Source: Streptomyces sp. CGMCC 4.7035 (GTDB lineage: Bacteria > Actinomycetota > Actinomycetes > Streptomycetales > Streptomycetaceae). From it: a stretch of 64,000 bases of DNA. Shown one piece after another: positions 31,261 through 42,798 of the stretch. Within the stretch, counting starts at the first letter, position 1, and each line of letters begins with the position of its first letter. The notes under the pieces were generated by a model. The model did no database searches. It was not told the DNA's origin and saw only the letters and a program-made list of their open reading frames with translations. The position numbers and the translations under genes are program-made. Location of the stretch: the NCBI RefSeq assembly GCF_031583065.1, contig NZ_CP134053.1:6551001-6615000 (forward strand), read 5' to 3'.

Positions 31261-31749
31261 GTGGGTAGTCATGGTGACGATGTGGGGCTCCAGGCCTGGC
31301 GGGCGCTGCTGTTGGCGCACAACGCGGCCGTACGCGCCATCGAAAGCGATGTGCAAAGTGCCGGCCGGGTCCCTCTGACCTGGTACGACGTGCTGCTCGA
31401 ACTCAACGGAGCGGGAGACCAGGGCCTGCGCATGCACGAGCTCGCAGGCCGGGTCGTCCTCAGTCGTACCCGTGTGAGCCGCCTCGTCGACGAGATGGCG
31501 CGGTCGGGGCTCGTCCGCAAGGAGCCGGACGCCGACGACAAGCGGATGGTGTGGGCCCTGATCACCGAGGCCGGCCGGACGGCGCTGCGCGAGACGGCCC
31601 CGGCGTACCTGCGGAGCATCCAGCGGCACTTCTCCGCGCATCTCACCGAGGACGAGGCCCGGACGGTCGCGGAGGCCCTGCTCAAGGTCGCCCGCACGAG
31701 CGACGAGGTCCGCTGGGGTCGCGGCTCGGCCGTCAGCCCACCTCGGTGA
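31261..31749 (+). CDS. MarR-family regulator
   Basis: This 162-residue winged-helix dimer has its recognition helix in LRMHELAGRVVLSRTRVSRL followed by VDEMARSGLVRKEPDADDKR, the classical MarR wing (DxRxxxxxLT becomes DDKRMVWALIT). The N-terminal and C-terminal helices form the dimer interface. The start is the GTG at 31261, directly after CCCCC. No strong ribosome site is visible and the transcript may be nearly leaderless. The 3' end overlaps the convergent sialidase gene by 17 bases. The rhodanese gene is the likely regulated partner. Confidence 0.9.
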   Translation: MGSHGDDVGLQAWRALLLAHNAAVRAIESDVQSAGRVPLTWYDVLLELNGAGDQGLRMHELAGRVVLSRTRVSRLVDEMARSGLVRKEPDADDKRMVWALITEAGRTALRETAPAYLRSIQRHFSAHLTEDEARTVAEALLKVARTSDEVRWGRGSAVSPPR

Positions 31750-32983
31750 CGCCGATCCGCCGGAACTCGATCGTCTCGTAAGGGCCGGTGGCCCCGGTCT
31801 CGTACAGGATCCCGACCCTCCCGCCGCCGAGCGGAACCAGGTCGCTGTAGGCCGCCCGCCGCCGGGACAGCGTCAGCGCCTTGGTGAAGGTCGCCCCGCC
31901 GTCGGCGCTGCGCCAGATCGCCATCGACGTACGGGCGGTGGCAACGGACGGGCCCGAGAAGAGCAACGGCGCGCCGATTCCACCGAGTTGGAGGACGCTG
32001 CCCTGGACGTTCGGGACGTCGTCCAGGGTGTGCTGGGCACCGTACGGGCGGTCCAGGGTCTCGCCGCCGTCGCTGGAGCGGGTGTCGAGGCGGTTGCCGG
32101 CACTTGTGCCTTTCTGGTCGCGTGCGCTGACGTACAGGCGGCCGTCGGGGAGCTGGGCGGCGCTGCTCTCATTGGAGTTGGCGTACCCGTCGTAGGAGTC
32201 GTCGACGAAGCCGATGCGCCAGTTGCGCCCGCCGTCGTCGCTGTAGATCGCGTGCCCGCCGTAGTACTTGGCTTCCCGTCCGGTGTCGGACGAGCCTTCG
32301 GGCGGTGCGGCGGAGTGGTCGGCGGGGACGACGAGACGGCTGGGGGTCCCCCCTCTGGGGGAGTGCGGGCCGTGGGTGAGGGCGACCGCGTGGCCCGGGC
32401 CCGTCGCGTACCACCGCCAGTCGGGCCGTTTCACCTGAGCCGTGATGTCGCGCGGAGCCGTGAAGTGCCGCCCGTCGTCACGGCTCGTCTGCACGAAGAC
32501 GCGGCGGCCGTGCTCGGGGGGCACCTCACCACGCGTGATCCGCGCCTCGGTCGCTGCACCGCTGTTGTAGGACGTGACCAGTACGATCCGACCGGTGCGC
32601 GGGTCCACCACGGGCGCCGGATTGCCCCGGGTGTCCCCCCGGCCGGCCGCGACGACCGTGAGCGGACCCCAGGTGCAGCCCCCGTCGAGGGAACGTCTGA
32701 GGACGACGTCGATGTCGCCGCTGTCGCCGACGCCGTCGTGTCTTCCCTCGGCGAAGGCGAGCACGGTCCCCGTCGCGGTCGTGACCGTCGCCGGGATCCG
32801 GTACGTGTCATAGCCGCCCCGGCCCGAGACGTACGGCACCGATGACACGCAGCCGGTGTTGAGGGAGGCGGGAGCGGTGGACGCGGGCGTGGTGGGCATG
32901 AGCGGGGTGGGCATGAGCGGGGTGGGCACGAGCGGGGTGAGGAGCCCCGCGGTGGCCAGGAGGGCGCGGCTGAGGAGTGTCAT
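31733..32983 (-). CDS. Secreted sialidase (GH33, BNR/Asp-box repeats)
   Basis: This 416-residue protein has an N-terminal signal peptide (residues 1-~30), followed by a short PTPLMPTPLMPT repeat. The six-bladed propeller of sialidases is shown by YDTYRIPATV (arginine of the YRIP motif) and by Asp boxes SLDGGCTW, SRDDGRHF, SDDGGRNW, SSDGGETL and SADGGATF. The likely acid/base and nucleophile are in FAEGRHD and the final YETG...PYE region. It would release terminal sialic acids from exported glycans. At residue ~215 HSPRGGTPSR is encoded by a small palindromic GC repeat that seems to have inserted in frame. Confidence 0.88.
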   Translation of the reverse strand: MTLLSRALLATAGLLTPLVPTPLMPTPLMPTTPASTAPASLNTGCVSSVPYVSGRGGYDTYRIPATVTTATGTVLAFAEGRHDGVGDSGDIDVVLRRSLDGGCTWGPLTVVAAGRGDTRGNPAPVVDPRTGRIVLVTSYNSGAATEARITRGEVPPEHGRRVFVQTSRDDGRHFTAPRDITAQVKRPDWRWYATGPGHAVALTHGPHSPRGGTPSRLVVPADHSAAPPEGSSDTGREAKYYGGHAIYSDDGGRNWRIGFVDDSYDGYANSNESSAAQLPDGRLYVSARDQKGTSAGNRLDTRSSDGGETLDRPYGAQHTLDDVPNVQGSVLQLGGIGAPLLFSGPSVATARTSMAIWRSADGGATFTKALTLSRRRAAYSDLVPLGGGRVGILYETGATGPYETIEFRRIGVTEVG

Positions 32984-33133
32984 CCCTCTCCCTCGGGGGC
33001 GTCGTCCCTCCGAGGGACGGTGACCGGTGTCGGTCCCATGCTCCCCAGTACCGCCACCGCCGACCCCTGCCTCACCGGCATCTCACCGGCCCGGGTGACG
33101 ACGACGGCGCGCGTGCCGCCACCGGAGTACAAC

Positions 33134-33290
33134 GGCGTACGCGCCGCCGCCCGGCTACGACGGCATACGCGCCACCACCCGGCTACGACGGCGTACGCGC
33201 CACCACCCGACTACGACGGCGTGCGCGCCACCACCCGACTACGACGGCGTGCGCGCCACCACCCGACTACGACGGCGTGCGCGCCGCCGC
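33134..33290. repeat. Five and a half copies of a 28-base tandem repeat
   Basis: The unit GGCGTGCGCGCCACCACCCG, followed by ACTACGAC, starts at 33134, 33162, 33190, 33218 and 33246. A partial copy at 33274 merges into the TerB-like gene. Copies differ at a few bases, with the copies nearest the gene identical. The stop codon of the TerB-like gene lies in the fifth copy, so the array looks like repeated duplication of that gene's 3' end. Confidence 0.88.
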
Positions 33291-33971
33291 CAGCAGTCGG
33301 CTCACGTCGTCCGAGCAGATCGTCAGGGCCGCGCCCACCGTGGTCAGGACCTCGCGTTCCGCCGGGGTGTACGGGCCGTCCGCCAGGGCGATGCGGGCGC
33401 CTTGGAGGAGGATCGATTCGCGGCCCGTGGCGGCGAGATGGGGGGCCAGGGGGTCCAGGGCCTCGTGGAGCTCTATGGCCAGGCTCGCGCCACCGGGTTC
33501 CCCGACGACGCGGCCCGTGTCGGCGGCCAGGGCCTCGACCAGGGCGTCGAGCTGGTCCTCCGTGCAGTCCTCGAAGCCGGCCAGGCGGACCGCGGCCGCG
33601 GCCGTCTCCAGGGACGTACGGGAGCAGTTGCCGCCGGCGGCGAGGACCGCGAGGGCCACCGTGTGGACCGCGTCGCGGAGCATCGCCGAGAAGCGGGTGG
33701 TGGTGGGGTGGTCGAGGACGTCCGTGCCGTAGTGGTGGCCGCAGGCCGCGCACTCCACGACCGGGCCCGTCGCGCCGCGGGGCAGAACGGGGACGCCGGC
33801 CAGGGTGAAACGGCGGCGGCCGGTGAGGCGCTGGTAGTTGCGGTCGCCCCCGCAGCCGGGGCAGAAGAACTCGCCGTCACCGACGGCGGTCCAGGCGGTA
33901 CGGATGCCAAGGACGTGCGCAACACGGCCCTTACGGACTCCACGGCCGTTGTGTCCCCGTCCTGGCAGCAC
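33267..33971 (-). CDS. TerB-like protein with zinc-ribbon N-terminus
   Basis: This 234-residue protein has an N-terminal zinc ribbon formed by CPGCGG and CAACGH (residues ~40-90). A helical TerB-type domain follows at about 100-230 (LRDAVHTVALAVLAAGGN and ILLQGARIALADGPYTPAER). TerB proteins are linked to tellurite resistance and metal or membrane stress, but the Streptomyces members have no assigned role. The GTG at 33971 follows a perfect GGAGGTGCGAC ribosome site, so the longer frame to 34028 is rejected. Its last codons lie in a 28-base tandem array. Confidence 0.8.
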   Translation of the reverse strand: MLPGRGHNGRGVRKGRVAHVLGIRTAWTAVGDGEFFCPGCGGDRNYQRLTGRRRFTLAGVPVLPRGATGPVVECAACGHHYGTDVLDHPTTTRFSAMLRDAVHTVALAVLAAGGNCSRTSLETAAAAVRLAGFEDCTEDQLDALVEALAADTGRVVGEPGGASLAIELHEALDPLAPHLAATGRESILLQGARIALADGPYTPAEREVLTTVGAALTICSDDVSRLLAAARTPS

Positions 33972-34100
33972 GTCGCACCTCCGTAACCCCACGGCAACAT
34001 CGCCGCGCTTGCGTGATGTTAGCCACATTGTTGATGCGGAGTCAGTACCCTGGACGAGACCTCTCCGTGATCTTCGTCCGAAATGGCCGGTCCACGACGG

Positions 34101-34132
34101 GGCCCCGCCCGCCTCACAGGGCGGACGGGGCC
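34101..34132. terminator. Hairpin downstream of leuA
   Basis: GGCCCCGCCCGCC (34101-34113) pairs with GGCGGACGGGGCC (34120-34132) around a short loop, with one bulge. It lies 22 bases past the leuA stop and upstream of the TerB-like gene, so it probably terminates leuA transcription. There is no U-run, as usual in Streptomyces. Confidence 0.65.
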
Positions 34133-34153
34133 GTGAACGTGCCGGTCAGAGGG

Positions 34154-36003
<1,850 letters not shown>

Positions 36004-36161
36004 GATGCTCCGCATGCTAGCCGAGCCGCGCCGGATGCGAGGGCCCGTATCAGTATGCGGGATCGTGGCGACATTTCGGACAAAAGGTGTGAAGCCTCAC
36101 AGTCACCCCGAAGTCCGCAGCTCACGGCCACGCGGAGGCTCACGGTCACGGCCACCCGGGA

Positions 36162-36213
36162 CCCCGGCACCCCGGCACCCCGGCACCCCGGCACCCCGGC
36201 ACCCCGGCACCCC
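36162..36213. repeat. Six tandem copies of an octanucleotide
   Basis: CCCCGGCA is repeated six times from 36162 to 36209, followed by CCCC. It lies about 105 bases upstream of the metalloprotease start, between the divergent leuA leader and protease promoters. The unit is not a multiple of three and is outside coding sequence. Copy number could vary by slippage and shift promoter spacing. Confidence 0.85.
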
Positions 36214-36315
36214 AATATCACTTCCCCACGAGGCCCAGGGCTCCCTGGAGCGGCTTTTCACCAATCATGGTTGCAGGTAGTGACAGAGTCGTGACGCAGT
36301 GCAAGGGTGCCGGGC

Positions 36316-37386
36316 ATGACCAACAACGGGGGCTTTGAGCCCGTCTTCTGCACGATCGTGCCACCGCATGTCCTCGACAAGCTCGCCCAGCACGAGGACT
36401 CCGCGCTCGCCGGTCCCGCGCGCAGCACCCTGGAACGCGACGCCCTGGAGCGCACCCACCGCCGGCTGACCACGGTCATCGGCGCGCCCACGGTGGTCCC
36501 GCCCACGGGCGCGCTCACCGACCAGCCGCACCGCACCATCTACGACGCCAGGCACCAGCAGAACCTGCCCGGCAAGAAGGTCCGCGGCGAGGGCGACAAG
36601 CCCGGCAAGGACGCCACGGTCAACCGGGCGTACGCGGGCCTCGGCGCCACCTTCGAGCTGTACCTCAAGGTGTACGGCCGCAACTCGATCGACGGCAACG
36701 GGCTGCCGCTCGACGCGACCGTGCACTTCGGCGAGAACTACGACAACGCCTTCTGGAACGGCGAGCAGATGGTGTTCGGCGACGGGGACAACGAGATCTT
36801 CCTCGACTTCACCATCCCGGTCGACGTCATCGGCCACGAGCTCACCCACGGCGTCACGCAGTACACGGCGAACCTCACGTACCACGGCCAGTCGGGCGCC
36901 CTCAACGAGTCCCTGTCGGACGTCTTCGGCTCGCTGATCAAGCAGTACGCGCTCGGCCAGACCGCCGCCGAGGCCGACTGGCTGATCGGCGCCGGGCTGC
37001 TGGCCCCGCGCGTCACCGGCGAGGCGCTGCGCTCGATGAAGGAGCCGGGCAGCGCGTACGACGACGACGTGCTCGGCAAGGACCCGCAGCCGGGGACGAT
37101 GGACGGCTATGTGGACACCTACCGCGACAACGGCGGCGTGCACATCAACTCCGGCATCCCCAACCACGCCTTCTACCTGCTCGCCACCGCGCTCGGCGGG
37201 CACGCCTGGGAGCGGGCCGGACAGATCTGGTACGACGTGCTCACCGGCGGGCAGCTCAAGCCGGAGGCGACCTTCTCGGACTTCGCCCGGCTGACGGTGA
37301 CGGCGGCCAAGGCCCGGTACAGCGGCGGCGAGGAGCAGGAGGCGGTTCTCAAGGCCTGGGAGCAGGTCGGGGTCCCGACGTCGTAG
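36316..37386 (+). CDS. M4 metalloprotease of the protealysin type
   Basis: This 356-residue thermolysin-like zinc protease has His174-Glu175-x-x-His178 (VIGHELTHGVTQY) and the downstream zinc ligand Glu198 in GALNESLSDVFG. The second His of the catalytic dyad is in VHINSGIPNHAFY. There is no signal peptide. The short N-terminal propeptide (PPHVLDKLA and onward) is the protealysin type, which suggests an intracellular or non-classically exported enzyme. The ATG at 36316 is chosen over the GTG at 36307. The next gene encodes an emfourin-like inhibitor 32 bases downstream. Confidence 0.92.
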   Translation: MTNNGGFEPVFCTIVPPHVLDKLAQHEDSALAGPARSTLERDALERTHRRLTTVIGAPTVVPPTGALTDQPHRTIYDARHQQNLPGKKVRGEGDKPGKDATVNRAYAGLGATFELYLKVYGRNSIDGNGLPLDATVHFGENYDNAFWNGEQMVFGDGDNEIFLDFTIPVDVIGHELTHGVTQYTANLTYHGQSGALNESLSDVFGSLIKQYALGQTAAEADWLIGAGLLAPRVTGEALRSMKEPGSAYDDDVLGKDPQPGTMDGYVDTYRDNGGVHINSGIPNHAFYLLATALGGHAWERAGQIWYDVLTGGQLKPEATFSDFARLTVTAAKARYSGGEEQEAVLKAWEQVGVPTS

Positions 37387-37418
37387 CCCCGACGCCCGAC
37401 TCGTACTAGACAGGTCCC

Positions 37419-37685
37419 ATGCGTATTCGTGTGAGGCGCACGGGCGGGTTCGCGGGCATCGAGCGCCGGGCCGAGGTGGACACCTCGGGACGGGCCGACG
37501 CCCCTGAGTGGCACACCCTGGCCGAGCGGGCACTCGCCGCCGGCCGGGGCGCGCCACCCGCCGGGGTGCCGGACGGTTTCAGCTACGAGATCACCGTGGA
37601 CGGCAGGACCGTGTACTGCGCGGATCCACGGCTGACGGAGGAGCAGCGGACGCTGATCTCCCGGGTCCTGAAGGAAGGGGCCTGA
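37419..37685 (+). CDS. Emfourin-like protease inhibitor
   Basis: This 88-residue protein starts MRIRVRRTGGFAGIERRAEV, the pattern of emfourins, the small inhibitors of protealysin-like M4 proteases. Emfourin genes normally stand next to the protease gene, as here. FSYEITVDGRTVYCADPRLTEEQ is the matching C-terminal half. It probably protects the cytosol from the neighbouring protease. The two genes are in the same direction and likely one operon. Confidence 0.82.
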   Translation: MRIRVRRTGGFAGIERRAEVDTSGRADAPEWHTLAERALAAGRGAPPAGVPDGFSYEITVDGRTVYCADPRLTEEQRTLISRVLKEGA

Positions 37686-37750
37686 CGGAAGGAACGTCGT
37701 TCACGCCTGCCCGTTGACTTCCGTTACCGGCGGTAAGGATGATCCAGCGC

Positions 37751-39064
37751 ATGGCGACGAACCCGATACCTCAGTTCCCGGCCGGCTTCCTGTGGGGCGT
37801 CTCGACCTCGGCCCATCAGATCGAGGGGGCGGCCGACGAGCGCGAGCCGTCCGTGTGGGACGCGTTCACCGCCGAGCCGGGGCGGGTGAAGGACGGCTCG
37901 ACGGCGGCGGTGGCCTGCGACCACTACCACCGCCACCGCGAGGACGTGGCGCTCCTGGCCGACCTGGGCGTGGACGCGTACCGCTTCTCGGTCTCCTGGC
38001 CCCGGGTGAACTCCCCCGGCGGCCTCGACTTCTACGACCGCCTGGTCGACGAGCTGTGCGCGGCGGGCGTCCGGCCGGTGGTCACCCTCTTCCACTGGGA
38101 CCTGCCGGTCACGCTGGACTGGCTGGAGCGGGACACGGCGTCCCGCTTCGCCGAGTACGTGTCGGTCGTCGCCGAACGCCTCGGCGACCGCGTGGCCAAG
38201 TGGATCACCCTCAACGAACCCGCCGAGCACACGTTGCTGGGCCATGCGCTCGGTGTCCACGCGCCGGGCCGACAGCTGATGTTCGACGCGTTGCCGGTGG
38301 CCCACCACCAGCTGCTGGCCCACGGCCTGGCGGTACGGGCCCTGCGCGCGGCCGGGGCCGCCGACATCGGGATCGCCAACTCGCACGGGCCGACGTGGCC
38401 GGCGTCCGGGAAACCCGAGGACGTGGAGGCGGCCGAGTTCTACGACATCCTGCTGAACCGACTGTTCTCGGACCCGCTGCTGCTCGGCCGGTACCCCGAG
38501 GGCATCGGCGAGCTGATGCCGGGGGATGCCGAGTCCGACCTCAAGGTCATCGCGGAACCGGTCGACTGGTACGGGATCAACTACTACGCGCCGACGAAGG
38601 TGGGCGCCCCCCAGGGCGCGGAGATCGAGTTCGGCGGTCTCACGCTCCCCGCCGAGCTGCCCTTCTCGGTGCGGGAGATCGAGGGGCATCCGGTCACGGA
38701 CTTCGGCTGGCCGGTGGTCCCTCAGGCGCTGACCGAGTTGCTGACCGGCTTCCGCGAGCGCTACGGCGACCGGCTGCCGCCCGTCGTCATCACCGAGAAC
38801 GGCTGCTCCTACGAGGGCGTCGACGACCAGGAGCGCATCGCCTACCTGGACGGCCACATACGGGCGCTGCACCGGGCGGTGGAGGCGGGGGTCGACGTGC
38901 GCGGCTACTTCGTGTGGTCGCTGCTGGACAACTTCGAGTGGGCGGAGGGGTACGCGCGCCGCTTCGGGCTCGTACACGTGAACTTCGACGACCCCGCGAC
39001 GCTGAAGCGGACCCCCAAGGCGTCGTACACGTGGCTACGGGACGTCCTGCGGACCCAGAGATGA
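37751..39064 (+). CDS. Glycoside hydrolase family 1 beta-glucosidase
   Basis: This 437-residue retaining beta-glycosidase with TIM-barrel fold starts FPAGFLWGVSTSAHQIEGAA. The acid/base is Glu156 (ITLNEP) and the nucleophile Glu349 (VITENG). Further GH1 landmarks are YRFSVSWPRV, VTLFHWDLP and FVWSLLDNFEWAEGYARRFG. It is cytosolic with no signal peptide, so it acts on imported beta-glucosides such as cellobiose. An in-frame ATG at 37739 is an alternative start. Neighbouring genes do not include a sugar ABC transporter, so substrate supply is not evident here. Confidence 0.93.
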   Translation: MATNPIPQFPAGFLWGVSTSAHQIEGAADEREPSVWDAFTAEPGRVKDGSTAAVACDHYHRHREDVALLADLGVDAYRFSVSWPRVNSPGGLDFYDRLVDELCAAGVRPVVTLFHWDLPVTLDWLERDTASRFAEYVSVVAERLGDRVAKWITLNEPAEHTLLGHALGVHAPGRQLMFDALPVAHHQLLAHGLAVRALRAAGAADIGIANSHGPTWPASGKPEDVEAAEFYDILLNRLFSDPLLLGRYPEGIGELMPGDAESDLKVIAEPVDWYGINYYAPTKVGAPQGAEIEFGGLTLPAELPFSVREIEGHPVTDFGWPVVPQALTELLTGFRERYGDRLPPVVITENGCSYEGVDDQERIAYLDGHIRALHRAVEAGVDVRGYFVWSLLDNFEWAEGYARRFGLVHVNFDDPATLKRTPKASYTWLRDVLRTQR

Positions 39065-39499
39065 CCCCGCCCGAACGCCCCGCGGACGCGCCGGGGGTGC
39101 CGCGGACGTCGGCGATGCCGCAGACCTCGGGGATGCCGCAGACCTCGGGGATGGCCGGGACGGCGGGGACCGCCGGGACCTCGGGGACCGCGGGGACCGC
39201 CGGGACCGCGAGAACCGCGAGGACCGTCGGCACGGCGAGGACCGCCGAACCCGCCAGCCGCGAGGACCGGCGGGACCGCGAGGACCGCCACCCTCCGCTT
39301 CGAGGACGAGGGCGTCAAGGCCGAAGCGGGGGTCCGGGGGCGGCAGCCCCCGGAGAGGCCCACTGCATCAGGCGGTACGAACAACCCCGTGAAAAGCCCT
39401 ACGGCGTTGTCCGTACCGCGTCGTACCCTTGAAACCGCGAGGCCGCCCTCAGCTGCGCGGCCCTATGGAGGAGGAATCGCAGGCCTACAGAGCCGGCCC
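39065..39499. other. 435-base low-complexity intergenic region
   Basis: No gene seen. From about 39105 to 39290 the DNA consists of imperfect 9- and 18-base repeats built from GGGACCGCG, ACCTCGGGGATGCCGCAG and relatives. A dispersed GC palindrome (GGGGGTCCGGGGGCGGCAGC) follows near 39330. The ~70 bases before phoH contain a strong GGAGGAGG at 39464-39471, but it is too far from the phoH ATG to serve it normally. Confidence 0.5.
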
Positions 39500-40573
<1,074 letters not shown>

Positions 40574-40585
40574 ACCAGCAGCACC

Positions 40586-41083
40586 ATGTCGATCGACGTC
40601 AACAACGAGTCCGGCACCGAGGTCGACGAGCAGGCGATCCTCGACATCGCCCGCTACGCGCTCACGCGGATGCGCATCCACCCGCTCTCCGAGCTCTCGG
40701 TGATCGTCGTGGACGCCGACGCCATGGAGCAGCTGCACGTCCAGTGGATGGACCTGCCGGGGCCGACGGATGTCATGTCCTTTCCGATGGACGAGCTGCG
40801 GCCGCCGTCCAAGGACGACGACGAGCCGCCTCAGGGCCTGCTCGGCGACATCGTGCTCTGCCCGGAGGTCGCCACCAAGCAGGGCGCCGAGGCACCGACG
40901 CAGCACTCCATGGACGAGGAGCTCCAGCTCCTGACCGTCCATGGCGTGCTGCATCTGCTCGGCTACGACCACGAGGAGCCCGACGAGAAGGCCGAGATGT
41001 TCGGCCTCCAGGCGGCCATCGTGGACGGGTGGCGCGCGGAGAAGGGCCTGACCGGCCCCTCCCCCGCCCCGACCGTGTCATGA
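40586..41083 (+). CDS. ybeY: rRNA maturation endoribonuclease YbeY
   Basis: The 165-residue zinc metalloenzyme matures 16S rRNA and takes part in ribosome quality control. The zinc motif [14 protein letters not shown] shows the three His of H-x3-H-x5-[11 protein letters not shown] and [12 protein letters not shown] are family blocks. It starts 12 bases after phoH and its stop overlaps the next start by ATGA, so phoH-ybeY-CNNM-MmcQ form one translationally linked operon. Confidence 0.95.
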   Translation: MSIDVNNESGTEVDEQAILDIARYALTRMRIHPLSELSVIVVDADAMEQLHVQWMDLPGPTDVMSFPMDELRPPSKDDDEPPQGLLGDIVLCPEVATKQGAEAPTQHSMDEELQLLTVHGVLHLLGYDHEEPDEKAEMFGLQAAIVDGWRAEKGLTGPSPAPTVS

Positions 41084-42387
41084 GCCTTCAGCTCGTCATG
41101 GGCGCCGTCGCGCTGGTCGTCGTCGCCTGGCTCGCCGCCTGCGCGGAGGCGGGCATCGCGCGCGTCTCCAGCTTCCGCGCCGAGGAGGCCGTACGCGTCG
41201 GCCGGCGCGGCAGCGCCAAGCTCGCCCAGGTCGCCGAGGACCCCACCCGCTACCTCAACGTGGCGCTGCTCGTCCGCGTCGCCTGCGAGATGGCCGCCGC
41301 CGCGCTGGTCACGTACGCCTGTCTGAAGGAGTTCTCCGGGACCGCCGAGGCCCTCCTCGTCGCGATCGCGGTCATGGTCCTCGTGTCGTACGTCGCCGTC
41401 GGCGTCTCCCCGCGCACCATCGGCCGCCAGCACCCGCTGAACACCGCGACGGCGGCGGCGTACGTCCTGCTGCCGCTGGCCCGGATCATGGGGCCGATCC
41501 CATCGCTCCTCATCCTCATCGGTAACGCCCTCACCCCCGGCAAGGGCTTCCGCCGCGGCCCCTTCGCCTCCGAGGCGGAGCTGCGCGCCCTCGTGGACCT
41601 CGCCGAGAAGGAGTCCCTGATCGAGGCCGAGGAGCGCCGCATGGTGCACTCGATCTTCGAGCTGGGCGACACCCTCGTGCGGGAGGTGATGGTCCCGCGG
41701 ACCGACCTGGTGGTCATCGAGCGGTACAAGACCATCCGGCAGGCCCTCACCCTGGCCCTCAGGTCCGGTTTCTCGCGCATCCCGGTCACCGGGGAGAGCG
41801 AGGACGACATCGTCGGGATCGTGTATCTGAAGGACCTGGCCCGCAAGACGCACATCAGCCGGGACGCCGAGTCCGAGCTGGTCTCCACCGCCATGCGGCC
41901 CGCGACCTTCGTGCCCGACACCAAGAACGCTGGCGACCTGCTGCGGGAGATGCAGAAGGAACGCAACCACGTCGCCGTCGTCATCGACGAGTACGGCGGC
42001 ACGGCCGGGATCGTCACCATCGAGGACATCCTGGAGGAGATCGTCGGTGAGATCACCGACGAGTACGACCGGGAGCTGCCACCGGTGGAGGAGCTGGGTG
42101 ACGACCGCTACCGGGTCACCGCCCGCCTCGACATCGGCGACCTCGGCGAGCTGTACGGCCTGGAGGCGTACGACGACGAGGACGTGGAGACGGTCGGCGG
42201 ACTGCTCGCGAAGGCGCTGGGCCGGGTGCCCATCGCCGGTGCTTCGTCGGTGGTCGAGCTGCCCGACGGGCGCGAACTGCGGCTGACCGCCGAGGCCTCG
42301 GCGGGCCGCCGGAACAAGATCGTGACCGTGCTGGTGGAGCCGGTGGGTCCCGTCGAGCCCCCGGCGAAGGAGCAGAAGCCGGAATGA
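41080..42387 (+). CDS. CNNM/CorC-type transporter protein with CBS domains
   Basis: This 435-residue protein was formerly called a hemolysin-like protein. It has an N-terminal CNNM membrane domain with about four spans (residues 1-165) and two CBS domains (~205-330, beginning [40 protein letters not shown] in the second). A CorC_HlyC domain lies at ~345-425 ([17 protein letters not shown]). The family exports Mg2+ or Co2+. Its place after phoH-ybeY is conserved in actinobacteria. Starting inside the ybeY stop (ATGA) indicates coupling. Confidence 0.93.
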   Translation: MSLQLVMGAVALVVVAWLAACAEAGIARVSSFRAEEAVRVGRRGSAKLAQVAEDPTRYLNVALLVRVACEMAAAALVTYACLKEFSGTAEALLVAIAVMVLVSYVAVGVSPRTIGRQHPLNTATAAAYVLLPLARIMGPIPSLLILIGNALTPGKGFRRGPFASEAELRALVDLAEKESLIEAEERRMVHSIFELGDTLVREVMVPRTDLVVIERYKTIRQALTLALRSGFSRIPVTGESEDDIVGIVYLKDLARKTHISRDAESELVSTAMRPATFVPDTKNAGDLLREMQKERNHVAVVIDEYGGTAGIVTIEDILEEIVGEITDEYDRELPPVEELGDDRYRVTARLDIGDLGELYGLEAYDDEDVETVGGLLAKALGRVPIAGASSVVELPDGRELRLTAEASAGRRNKIVTVLVEPVGPVEPPAKEQKPE

Positions 42388-42743
42388 CCCCTCAGGAGCT
42401 GCGCGCGTTCTGCCTGTCCTTCAACGCGGCGGTGGAGGACTTCCCGTTCAGCCCGGAGATCTCGGTCTTCAAGGTCCAGGGCAAGATGTTCGCGCTGAGC
42501 TGGATGGACGGTCGGCCCCTGAAGGTCAACCTCAAGTGCGACCCGGAGGACGCGGTCCGGCTGCGCGGTGAGTACGAGGGCCTGATCGCCCCGGGCTATC
42601 ACATGAACAAGCGGCACTGGAACACCGTCACGGTCGACGGCGGGCTCCCGGACCGGGTGGTCCGGGAACTCATCGAGGACTCGTACGACCTGGTCGTGGC
42701 CGGTCTGCCGCGAGCCGACCGGCTCCGCCTGGACCGCCCCTGA
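42384..42743 (+). CDS. MmcQ/YjbR-family protein
   Basis: This 119-residue protein of the MmcQ/YjbR fold is recognised by PEISVFKVQGKMFALSWMDG, LKCDPEDAVRLR and the terminal YHMNKRHWNTVTVDG. Some members are called DNA-binding, but this is not established. The start overlaps the CNNM stop by ATGA, so it is the last gene of the phoH operon. No catalytic residues are evident. Confidence 0.9.
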   Translation: MTPQELRAFCLSFNAAVEDFPFSPEISVFKVQGKMFALSWMDGRPLKVNLKCDPEDAVRLRGEYEGLIAPGYHMNKRHWNTVTVDGGLPDRVVRELIEDSYDLVVAGLPRADRLRLDRP

Positions 42744-42798
42744 ACCGGTCCGCCGGGCCCGCGGCCACCGCGCGATCCGTTCTTCGTATGCTCGGAGC

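Noticed and set aside
33134..33290. CRISPR array from the 28-base repeats
   Set aside because: Repeats are directly adjacent without spacers and overlap a gene end. No cas genes are nearby.
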